Source of the DNA: Planctomycetales bacterium 71-10
Lineage (GTDB): Bacteria > Planctomycetota > Planctomycetia > Isosphaerales > Isosphaeraceae
NCBI GenBank assembly: GCA_001898385.1
Contig: MKTT01000148.1
Coordinates: 1 to 36,612, forward strand
DNA: 36,612 nt
Reading direction: 5' to 3'
Part shown: positions 27,760 to 35,168 of the stretch, piece after piece
Layout: each line of letters starts with the position of its first letter
Numbering within the stretch: position 1 is the first letter of the stretch
Position numbers and translations under genes: made by a program
The notes under the pieces: generated by a model
Database searches by the model: none
What the model was told of the DNA's origin: nothing
Seen by the model: only the letters and a program-made list of their open reading frames with translations

Positions 27760-30081
27760 TCACGGGTGCTGCGAGGCGTACAGCACGATGTTCACGGCGA
27801 TCTTCAGGGCGCTTTCGAAAGTGTAGCCCTGGCAGTCGATGGCGGCGTGGCGTTCGAGGGCGCAGCCGAGGTCGAACTTGGAGTAGATCACGGCCCATCG
27901 GCCCTCGATCTTCACGCCCTCCAGGTAGGGGAAGGCCACGGCGCCGCCGGCGCCGGCGTTGAACTTCGACTGCGAGAGGTCGAAGCCGACCTGCCTGGTG
28001 TAGATGGGGTCGTCCTGCGGGATCGGCTCCAGGGGGTTGTCGGGGAGCATCCGCTTCATCAGCGCGCGGAATGCCACGTCGAACGCCGCGCCGCCGCAGG
28101 CCGCGTCGGCGAAGATGATCCCGCCGCCGGGGTGGACGTGCTTGCGAAGGGCGTCGACCTCGGCGTCGTTGAACGCCGGCGCGCCGCGGCCGTGCATGTA
28201 GAGGAGCGGGTAGTACACGAGGTTGGGGTCGGTCGCCTCCAGCTCGTAGGGCTGGCGGTCGACGCGGAAGTTCAGCGGCGGCCGGCTCAGGGCGTCGGCC
28301 AGGCGCGGCATGGAGAGCGGGGCGAGGTTCCAGTCGCCCTTGTACTTCAGCTTGGCGATCCGCAGGACGCCCCGCGCCGGGGCCTCGGTCCCGGATTCGA
28401 GCGTGGGGACCTCGCGCGCGGCCAGCTTGTCCGGCGGCGGCTGGCGGCCGGTGGCGTAGTCGATCACGTTGCGGCCGACCATCCTCGCCTTGACGACCAT
28501 CGCATGCGCCGGCTCGGCGTCCATCAGGTTCCAGTAGCACGACAGGTCGCCCGGCGAGTAGATCACGGCCGTCCGGCAGCCGTGCTCGATCCCCCACAAC
28601 GGATGGATCCCCGGCGTCAGCTCGTGTCGCGCCCGCCAGACGGCGTGCTCGGACGTCAGCTCGTGGAGCGATGAGCCGGGCTCGGGGAACAGCTCCTTCA
28701 TCAGCGCGCGGAACCCGGCGTCGAACTGCGGGTCGCCGCAGCAGGCTTCGGCGAAGAGGAAGCCCCCCTGCTCGATGTAGGCCTTGAGGTTGGCCTTCGC
28801 CTGGGGGCTGAGCGTCGGGGCCTTGTGGCCGTTGAAGAAGGCGATGGGGGCCTGGGACAGCTCCACGGGCGCGGCGTCTTCCAGGGCGATGGTCTGCCAG
28901 TTCATGAACGAGCCCCAGTCGGCCGAGGTGGCGGCGACCAGGCGGCGGACGTCGTGGGGGTCGCGGTTCCAGTCGTCGCCGGGGCCGTGGGCCAGCTTGT
29001 GGACCAGCACGGGGGCGCGGCCCGTCGCCAGGAACAGGAGGGCGAAGCTGGTGGCCAGCGTCGGCTGGTTCTCGGTCCCCTCTCCCATCCAGGCGCCGGA
29101 GATGGCGTCCTGGGCGGTCACGAGTTCCTCGGCTCCCTCGCGATACCAGTCGTGATTCCCGATGTAGCGCACGCCCGCGAGCCGCGCGGCGCGCTCCAGG
29201 CCGTAGAGGTAGTAGTAGCGCCACTGGGCGTAGGAGCGGGCGTTGACGTTGTCCTTGACGGTGAAGTTCTTCGCCAGCCAGGAGAGGCCGCGGATGACCG
29301 GGAAGTCATTGGCGCCGCGGCCGCAGCCGTCGACGCGGCCGTCGACGAGCTTCTCGCCCTCGTCGTCGCTCCAGAGCCCGGTGAGGATCAGGCCGGCGAC
29401 CCCGGCCGTGGTCATGCTGGACGTGCTCTTGAGCGCGCGGTTGTGGGGATGATACGCCCAGCCACCGTCGGCGTTCTGGGCCTTGCGGAGCGTGGCGCGG
29501 CAGCGTCGCCAGGTCTCGGGGCTCACGCGGAAGCCGGCCCGCGCGGCGGCGTCGAGGCCGAGCAGCGCGTATTGCGTGCTGGAGTCGTCGCCGGGGCGGA
29601 TCTCGGTCTTGCGGTTCGACGTGTGGGCCCAGAGGCCGGGCCAGCCGCCGAGGGAATTGTCGCCCTCCCGGATCTGGGCCGACTCGATCCACGCGACGTT
29701 GGCGCCGATCCGCGCCGCGAGGCGCTTGGGGGCGGCCTCGCAGAAGACCATCGTCTGGAGGCCCACGGCGTAGTTGCCGTCGATCGCGTCGGCCGTGAAC
29801 TGCTCCAGGTTCGCCACCGCCTTGAGGACGGCCGGCGAGTCGGGCGGCTCGCCGGCGGTGAGCAGCGCGTGGGCGATCAGCGCCGTGGTCCCCGCGGGGT
29901 GCTGGTGCTGGTTCTTGAGCGCCGGCCAGGAGCCGTCGGGCTGCTGCTGCGACTTGAGGTAGGCCACGCCGCGCTGGATGGCCTGCTGGACCTGCGCGGC
30001 GGTGACGTCTCCCAGGGCGGGCGCCGCCGTCAACGCGGCGAGGAGGGTTGCGAGGCAGGTCCGGCGGATCGATCGGCTCAT
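27760..30081 (-). CDS. Secreted alpha-toroid protein with two DUF4159-like domains
   Basis: A 773-residue exported protein starting MSRSIRRTCLATLLAALTAA, with cleavage near residue 24 (A-L-G) and GGGAG about nine bases upstream of the ATG. Residues about 25-340 are an alpha/alpha-toroid of the squalene-cyclase/prenyltransferase type: repeated units such as V-A-Y-L-K-S-Q-Q-Q-P-D-G-S-W-P and A-Q-N-A-D-G-G-W-A-Y. No cyclase DxDD motif is evident, so a binding role is more likely than catalysis. Two related domains follow, at about 373-527 and 607-773. Each has a G-G-x-x-x-A-(E/D)-A-(C)-C-G motif, then F-R-A-L-M-K, and A-V-I-Y-S-x-(G/F)-D-L. This is the DUF4159 pattern, duplicated. The protein is common in planctomycetes but uncharacterised. 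Confidence 0.85.
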   Translation of the reverse strand: MSRSIRRTCLATLLAALTAAPALGDVTAAQVQQAIQRGVAYLKSQQQPDGSWPALKNQHQHPAGTTALIAHALLTAGEPPDSPAVLKAVANLEQFTADAIDGNYAVGLQTMVFCEAAPKRLAARIGANVAWIESAQIREGDNSLGGWPGLWAHTSNRKTEIRPGDDSSTQYALLGLDAAARAGFRVSPETWRRCRATLRKAQNADGGWAYHPHNRALKSTSSMTTAGVAGLILTGLWSDDEGEKLVDGRVDGCGRGANDFPVIRGLSWLAKNFTVKDNVNARSYAQWRYYYLYGLERAARLAGVRYIGNHDWYREGAEELVTAQDAISGAWMGEGTENQPTLATSFALLFLATGRAPVLVHKLAHGPGDDWNRDPHDVRRLVAATSADWGSFMNWQTIALEDAAPVELSQAPIAFFNGHKAPTLSPQAKANLKAYIEQGGFLFAEACCGDPQFDAGFRALMKELFPEPGSSLHELTSEHAVWRARHELTPGIHPLWGIEHGCRTAVIYSPGDLSCYWNLMDAEPAHAMVVKARMVGRNVIDYATGRQPPPDKLAAREVPTLESGTEAPARGVLRIAKLKYKGDWNLAPLSMPRLADALSRPPLNFRVDRQPYELEATDPNLVYYPLLYMHGRGAPAFNDAEVDALRKHVHPGGGIIFADAACGGAAFDVAFRALMKRMLPDNPLEPIPQDDPIYTRQVGFDLSQSKFNAGAGGAVAFPYLEGVKIEGRWAVIYSKFDLGCALERHAAIDCQGYTFESALKIAVNIVLYASQHP

Positions 30082-30145
30082 GGGCGGGGCTCCCGGGGTC
30101 TGACGCAAGTCTAACCCCGGGAGCCCGGTCGGTCGACGGCCGACT

Positions 30146-32335
30146 TCACTCGATCGTCACCTTCACGGCGTCGGCCGAGTTGGGGAAGCGCAGGAGGGCG
30201 GTCTTCGAGGACTCGTCCCAGGCGAGTTCCGCCGGCTTGCCGTCGACGGTCGCGGACTTCGGGGCCCTCGGCAGGCGGACGCGGACGGAGGCGGTCACGT
30301 TCTGCGGGCCGCGGGCGAAGAAGGCCAGGCCGTCGCCGGCCGGGGCCTCGTCGGTGATCCGGCAGGCGGCGGCGATCACCTTCGGGCGGTCGGCCGGGAT
30401 CCGGTCCAGGTCGATGAGCAGCGATCGCGTCGTCGGTTCGAGCGTCACCGCCTCGCGGACCTTCAGATGGCCGTCGAACAGGTCGACGAACCGGCCGTTC
30501 AGGACGTGCGGCGACTCGCCCGGCTTCGACTCCAGGCCGGCGGCGATCACATAGGGGCCGCGGTGGAGGACGAGGTGGTTCGTCTCCCTGTAGTCGACCT
30601 TCGCCGCGCCGCACGCCTGCTCGATGAGCTTGCGGACCTCGGCCGCGCCTTCGGCCTTGCGGCTGAGCGCGGCGGGGCTGGACTCGGCCCAGATCAGCGA
30701 GCCGGAGCCGACCGGGTGCGCCCCGGGCTTCGCGTCGCGGCCGACGCCCAGGGCCTCGAAGAGCGCCTGGCGGGGGTTGGCGAACCCGGGGCCGCCGGGG
30801 GCGTTCCACCACGAGCGGACCTCGTTGTACGGGTCCTTGTCGTCGTCCACGAACAGCAGGACGCCGCCGGCCTTGACCCAGTCGGCGAGGACCGGGTCGG
30901 CGGCGTTTGTCAGGGGCTTCATCCCCTCATACGTCATCATGAGCACCTTGTACCGCGAGAGGTCGGCGGCGGTGCGGAGGTTCTCGAGCTGGACGGGCTC
31001 GGCCGGGATCCCGCGCTGGATGCACGGCAGGGCCAGGCCGAAGAAGTTGCCGAGGTGCGAGTCCGACGGCTTGTAGCCCTCGCGCTGGAACATGAGCGCG
31101 TCGGAGACCGCCAGTCCGATCCCGCGAGAGCCGGATTCCCAGGCGATCTCGGACTGCTCCATGTCGTTGAGCGCGTTCATGACGCCGACCATCTCGGTGG
31201 CGTAGTCGGGGGGCATCGGGATGCGGTCGGAGTCCTTGAACCGGCGACGACGGCCGAAGAGGGAGGGCTCGGGCTTGGCCCCGACGGCGGGGTAGCGGCC
31301 GTGGAGGACGCGCTCCGGCCAGGGGATGAACTCGTACCGCGAGGTCTCGGGCCAGAACAGCGAGCCGACGACGGTGCATTCCCAGTTCGTCTGGTAGTCT
31401 CCCCAGTCGTGGTTGGGGTCGTCCTCGATGGGGTCGTGCAGGAACCAGACGCGGCCGCCGCTGCCGCGGGTGGCGGCGGTCATGGCGCCGTACTCGAAGA
31501 ACGAGGTCTGGAAGGTGCGCTCGGCCTCCTTCCCCTCGTAGAAGTTCTTGGACCGCGCGGTGCCGGTCCAGACCTGGGCGATGAAGCCGTCGGCGCCGAC
31601 GGTCAGCAGGCTGGACTCCGGGCTGACGATGTTCCAGAGGGCGTAGTTCACCAGGCTGTGCGTCGGGACGTAGCACTTCACGGACTTGCCGGTCTTCTTG
31701 TTGTGCTCCTTCACCGCGTCGAAGACCTGCTTGAGCGCGTCGCGGTAGAGGACGTACTTCAGCTTGCTGGCCCGGTACTGGGCGTCGGCCGACTCGTGGG
31801 GCGGGATCCACCCCTCCTTGTAGTGCTCGCGCCAGGCGCGCTTGAAGCCCTCGGAGTAGCCGGCGCGGGCCCAGAACTCGGGCTCCTCCAGGTGGATCCC
31901 CTCGGCCCCGGCGTCGATGGCGCGGAGGACGCCCTGGGACAGGTACTTGCCGAACTCGGGGCCGGGGCACATGTAGTAGACGTCGCCGCCGTGCGAGATG
32001 ACCTTGCCGTGGCGGTCCATCTGCGCCTCGTCGACGTGGTCCTTGCCGTCGAACTTGCCATAGAGGTAGTCCTGGTACTGGCCCCAGGAGACGCCGGTCA
32101 TCAGGTGGACGATGTACCCGCGCTCCTTCCACTGTCGGATGCGGTCGGGCATGGTCGGGTCGATGCCGTAGACCATCGCCACGTCGCCCGGGAGCTGGAG
32201 GCCGGGGTCCCATTTGGCGTGGGTCTGGAACGACGTGCGCTCCTCGACCTGCCGCGGGTCGGGCGTCTGCGCCAGGGCGGGCGCGGCGAGCGCGCCCAGG
32301 ATCAGCGGGACGGAGAGGGAGGTTCTCGCGATCAT
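30146..32335 (-). CDS. Secreted TIM-barrel glycoside-hydrolase-like protein, family uncertain
   Basis: A 729-residue protein with a clean signal peptide (MIARTSLSVPLILGALAAPA, cleavage after A-L-A at about 22). The first half reads like a glycosidase barrel: V-A-M-V-Y-G-I-D-P, Y-I-V-H-L-M-T-G-V-S-W-G, A-G-A-E-G-I-H-L-E-E-P-E-F-W-A-R, and R-V-W-F-L-H-D-P-I-E-D-D. The E-E-P-E cluster at about residues 149-152 is a plausible active-site acid, but I cannot assign a GH family. Around 440-520 a GATase-like alpha/beta segment (Y-K-V-L-M-M-T-Y-E-G-M, G-G-V-L-L-F-V-D-D-D) resembles the trimerisation domain of GH42 enzymes. The C-terminus looks like beta-sandwich sequence. It lies 25 bases downstream of ogt and 64 bases upstream of the DUF4159 protein gene, all on one strand. 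Confidence 0.75.
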   Translation of the reverse strand: MIARTSLSVPLILGALAAPALAQTPDPRQVEERTSFQTHAKWDPGLQLPGDVAMVYGIDPTMPDRIRQWKERGYIVHLMTGVSWGQYQDYLYGKFDGKDHVDEAQMDRHGKVISHGGDVYYMCPGPEFGKYLSQGVLRAIDAGAEGIHLEEPEFWARAGYSEGFKRAWREHYKEGWIPPHESADAQYRASKLKYVLYRDALKQVFDAVKEHNKKTGKSVKCYVPTHSLVNYALWNIVSPESSLLTVGADGFIAQVWTGTARSKNFYEGKEAERTFQTSFFEYGAMTAATRGSGGRVWFLHDPIEDDPNHDWGDYQTNWECTVVGSLFWPETSRYEFIPWPERVLHGRYPAVGAKPEPSLFGRRRRFKDSDRIPMPPDYATEMVGVMNALNDMEQSEIAWESGSRGIGLAVSDALMFQREGYKPSDSHLGNFFGLALPCIQRGIPAEPVQLENLRTAADLSRYKVLMMTYEGMKPLTNAADPVLADWVKAGGVLLFVDDDKDPYNEVRSWWNAPGGPGFANPRQALFEALGVGRDAKPGAHPVGSGSLIWAESSPAALSRKAEGAAEVRKLIEQACGAAKVDYRETNHLVLHRGPYVIAAGLESKPGESPHVLNGRFVDLFDGHLKVREAVTLEPTTRSLLIDLDRIPADRPKVIAAACRITDEAPAGDGLAFFARGPQNVTASVRVRLPRAPKSATVDGKPAELAWDESSKTALLRFPNSADAVKVTIE

Positions 32336-32360
32336 GGGGTGGTCTCTCGGGGGTGGGGGT

Positions 32361-32885
32361 TCAGGCGAGGCCGCGGGCCCAGGAGGCCGGGGCCTCGCGG
32401 CCGGCGACCTGGGCCTCGTGCTGGAGCAGCCAGAGCTTGCGGCCGAGGCCGCCGCCGAAGCCGCCGAGGCGGCCCCCGGCGGCGACGACGCGGTGGCAGG
32501 GGACGATCACGGCGATCGGGTTCCGCCCGTTGGCCGAGCCCACGGCCCGCGACGCCTTCGGGTCGCCGACCCGCCGGGCCAGCTCGGAATAGGAGATCGC
32601 CTCGCCGTAGGGGATCCGGGACAGCTCGGCCCAGACCTTCCTCTGGAAGTCCGTCCCCTCCTGGACGAGCGGGAGGTCGAAGCGCCGCGCGCGGCCTTCG
32701 AAGTAGGCGTTGAGCTGCGCCCGGACGTCGTCCAAAAACGCCCCGGCCCCGCCCGATTCGGCCCCGATCAGCCGCGGGTCGGACGGGTCGTCGATCATGT
32801 GCAGGCCGCACAGCCGATCGCCGTCGGCCACCATCAGGAGGTCGCCGATGGGGCTGGCGAGGCGGGCGCGTCGGGCGTGGGTCAT
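32361..32885 (-). CDS. ogt: Methylated-DNA--protein-cysteine S-methyltransferase
   Basis: A 174-residue suicide repair enzyme that transfers the methyl group of O6-methylguanine to its own cysteine. The active site is V-P-C-H-R-V with Cys130. The helix-turn-helix region reads I-P-Y-G-E-A-I-S-Y-S-E-L-A-R-R-V-G-D-P-K-A-S-R-A-V-G-S-A-N-G-R-N-P (about 91-123), with the Arg finger at 113. The N-terminal ribonuclease-like domain (A-S-P-I-G-D-L-L-M-V-A-D-G-D-R-L) is short, as in Ogt rather than Ada. The start MTHARRARLASPIGDL agrees with homologues as I know them. It sits between two secreted glycosidase-type genes, with which it has no evident functional link. The frame remains open upstream through a repeat palindrome, which I exclude. 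Confidence 0.94.
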   Translation of the reverse strand: MTHARRARLASPIGDLLMVADGDRLCGLHMIDDPSDPRLIGAESGGAGAFLDDVRAQLNAYFEGRARRFDLPLVQEGTDFQRKVWAELSRIPYGEAISYSELARRVGDPKASRAVGSANGRNPIAVIVPCHRVVAAGGRLGGFGGGLGRKLWLLQHEAQVAGREAPASWARGLA

Positions 32886-32930
32886 GGGCGTTTGAGTCCT
32901 GTCGCCGATCGAGACGGGCCTTGGATCCAT

Positions 32931-32953
32931 CCCCTCTCCCGCCGGGAGAGGGG
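32931..32953. repeat. Solo palindrome of the repeat family between ogt and the glycoside hydrolase gene
   Basis: CCCCTCTCCC, GCC, GGGAGAGGGG: the same stem as the outer palindromes of the composite elements, alone. It lies in the 98-base gap after the glycoside hydrolase stop and before ogt. It could act as a transcript-processing or attenuating hairpin between the two genes. Confidence 0.8.
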
Positions 32954-32983
32954 ACGTCCGACGAGCTTCATCCATGGGCGTCC

Positions 32984-35074
32984 TCACTTCGCCCTCGACC
33001 GGATCTCGTAGGCCGCGGCGTGGACGCGGCGGGCGGCCTCGGTCAGCTCGGGGTAGGCCAGGTCGGCGACGTTCACCAGGCCGATGTTGTAGTTCTCGCC
33101 GTCGTAGGAGCGGCCGGCGATCGGCTCGTCGGCGTACTGGAACCAGTGGCAGCCGACGAACGACGGGTGCTCCAGCACGCTCCGGACGTACGCCTCGTAG
33201 GCGGCGGCCCGCTCCTCCTGGCTCGACGTGGGGACGAGCCCCGTGTGGAACATGCCGCGGTCGAGCGCCCCGAAGTGGAATTCGCCGATGATCGCCGGCC
33301 GGTCGACCTTCGCGAGGATCGCCCACTTCTCGGGGTCGACCTGGCGCTCGTAGATGTTGAAGCTGACGACGTCGCAGAACTCGCCGGCGGCCTCGACCGC
33401 CTCGTCGGTCTTCCAGGCGAAGCGGCAGCCCAGGTACATGTGGCCCGGGTCGGCCTCCTTCAGCTCGTCGCGGATCGTCCGGAAGTAGGCGCGGGCGATC
33501 TCCTTGACGAACCCGCGGAGGTCGTCGTGGAACGCTTCGGGCCACGAGGACGGCTCGCCCTCGGGCTTCCACGCGGCTTCGAGCGCCTGCCAGTCCTTGA
33601 GGTCCGCCTTCCACGCGGCGGCCAGGCGGGCGGCGTCGCCGTACTGCTTCTTGAGGCGGACGACCAGCTCGCGCTTGGCGGGGGACTCGGCGGCGGGCAT
33701 GGCGAGCGTGCCGAGCGCCAGGCCGATCCGTCCGCGATCGCCGCCGCCGCCCCAGCTCAGCTCGTTGTCGACGAAGTAGCCCAGGCACCAGGGGTCGCCC
33801 TTGGTCTTCGCGACCCCCTCGGCGACGCTCCGGCGGACGGCCTCGGCGAACTTCGGGTCGAACGGGTCGCGCATCTTGCCCCAGTAGTCGTCGCCGCTGG
33901 CGATCGCGGCGAAGTCGCCCCAGATGCCGAGCGTCGCGACGTAGGGCGTCCGGCCCATCCGGGCGACCCGCGGGTCGGACCAGTTGCCGATGGTGTTGAA
34001 GCCCCACGAGGCCAGGCGGTCCAGCGTCGCATCGGCCCAGCGCGCGTCCAGGTCGGGCCCGTAGAGGCGCGACAGGTTCGCGCGGTAGAAGCTGAAGGTC
34101 TTCCCCCGCATCACCGGCCCCGAGTGGACGTTGGAGACGAAGCCGTAGAAGGCCGCGAGCGGGTCGCCCTCCTTCGGCAGCCAGGTGAACAGCTTCTCGC
34201 GATCCGTGACGATGGTGGAGTGGTCCTGCGTGGTGACGCAGTCGGCGCCCAGCGAGATGAACAGGGCCCCGTCGGGGTCGACCAGCCACCACTTGCCGTC
34301 GCGTTTGAGGGCGCGGAAGAAGCCGGTCGCCTCCTCCCTGGGCCCGGACTTCCAGCCGCCGTACTTGTCGCGGTCGGCCGGCGCGGGATGCGCGGCGATC
34401 GCGGCGAGGTCGGCGGCGTGCTTCGCCTTCAGGTCGGCCTCGGAGTGGACCTTGCCCGGCCAGTCGTCGCCGGTGTACTGGCCGAAGGGGTCGACGATCC
34501 CGGCGACGGGCCGGCTCGCCGTCAGCTCGGCCGAGCGGATTTCGAGGGCCGTCGGCGACTTGGGGGCGTGCATGAAGACCTGGGCGGCGACGACGTGGCC
34601 GAGGTCGAACGACTCGTCGCCGTTCGCCGCGAGGTTGCGGTCCCCCTTCGTGCCGGGGAGCGCGCGCATGCCGAGCGCCATCGGCCCTTTCTTGTCCAGG
34701 GCGATGGCGAAGGTCCCGGATTCGCCCGGCCCGAGCCGCCCCGGCGCCGTGCGGCAGTGCTTGATCCCGTCGGCCCTCGGGTCGTCGTCGACGCGGACGC
34801 CGAACTCGACCGGCTCGCGACCGGGGTTCTTCACGTGGAGCGTCAGGACGCCCGTCGCGCGCCAGTCCCACGGGCGGCCGTCGGGGGCGTCGACGCGGGC
34901 GTTGGGCCATTCGGCGGGCTGGAAGGTGATCCGGACGCCGCCGTCGGGGCCGGCGAGGGGCTCGACGACGGCGTGGTTCCCCTTGAGGTCGCGAAGCCCG
35001 GGCTCGTCGGCCGGCGAGGCGATGCTGGGGACGATCAGCGCGGCGGAAGCAAACGCGAGGAGGGTGCGTTTCAT
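32984..35074 (-). CDS. Secreted GH50-like (beta-agarase-type) glycoside hydrolase
   Basis: A 696-residue exported enzyme, with signal peptide MKRTLLAFASAALIVPSIAS (cleavage near 20-22). The N-terminal beta-sandwich (about 25-190) resembles the CBM-like domain of GH50 agarases. The barrel follows from about 245 with W-W-L-V-D-P-D-G-A-L-F-I-S-L-G-A-D, L-A-S-W-G-F-N-T-I-G-N-W-S-D at 354-367, and the likely acid/base Glu438 in Y-F-V-D-N-E-L-S-W-G. The likely nucleophile is Glu598 in A-I-I-G-E-F-H-F-G, and W-F-Q-Y-A-D-E-P is at 644-651. These two glutamates and the W-G-F-N-T-I-G-N-W pattern fit clan GH-A and specifically the GH50 type. True agarase activity is not established by sequence. The gene leads a same-strand run that includes a second glycosidase-like protein. 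Confidence 0.85.
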   Translation of the reverse strand: MKRTLLAFASAALIVPSIASPADEPGLRDLKGNHAVVEPLAGPDGGVRITFQPAEWPNARVDAPDGRPWDWRATGVLTLHVKNPGREPVEFGVRVDDDPRADGIKHCRTAPGRLGPGESGTFAIALDKKGPMALGMRALPGTKGDRNLAANGDESFDLGHVVAAQVFMHAPKSPTALEIRSAELTASRPVAGIVDPFGQYTGDDWPGKVHSEADLKAKHAADLAAIAAHPAPADRDKYGGWKSGPREEATGFFRALKRDGKWWLVDPDGALFISLGADCVTTQDHSTIVTDREKLFTWLPKEGDPLAAFYGFVSNVHSGPVMRGKTFSFYRANLSRLYGPDLDARWADATLDRLASWGFNTIGNWSDPRVARMGRTPYVATLGIWGDFAAIASGDDYWGKMRDPFDPKFAEAVRRSVAEGVAKTKGDPWCLGYFVDNELSWGGGGDRGRIGLALGTLAMPAAESPAKRELVVRLKKQYGDAARLAAAWKADLKDWQALEAAWKPEGEPSSWPEAFHDDLRGFVKEIARAYFRTIRDELKEADPGHMYLGCRFAWKTDEAVEAAGEFCDVVSFNIYERQVDPEKWAILAKVDRPAIIGEFHFGALDRGMFHTGLVPTSSQEERAAAYEAYVRSVLEHPSFVGCHWFQYADEPIAGRSYDGENYNIGLVNVADLAYPELTEAARRVHAAAYEIRSRAK

Positions 35075-35168
35075 GGCGTGGTCCCGGCGGGGAGGCCGGG
35101 CGCGGGGCCCGGCGGGCGCCGCGACGGGAATGGGGTCGCACGAGGCCCCGGGCGCGGCGGCCCCCGGA

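Noticed and set aside
26923..27770. Complete toxin-antitoxin module
   Set aside because: Only the antitoxin-like gene is found. The adjoining frames are repeat-encoded or lack toxin motifs.
32361..35141. Fusion of Ogt to a 750-residue upstream extension
   Set aside because: The frame is open upstream only because it shadows the agarase-like gene and passes through a repeat palindrome. The normal Ogt start is at 32885.
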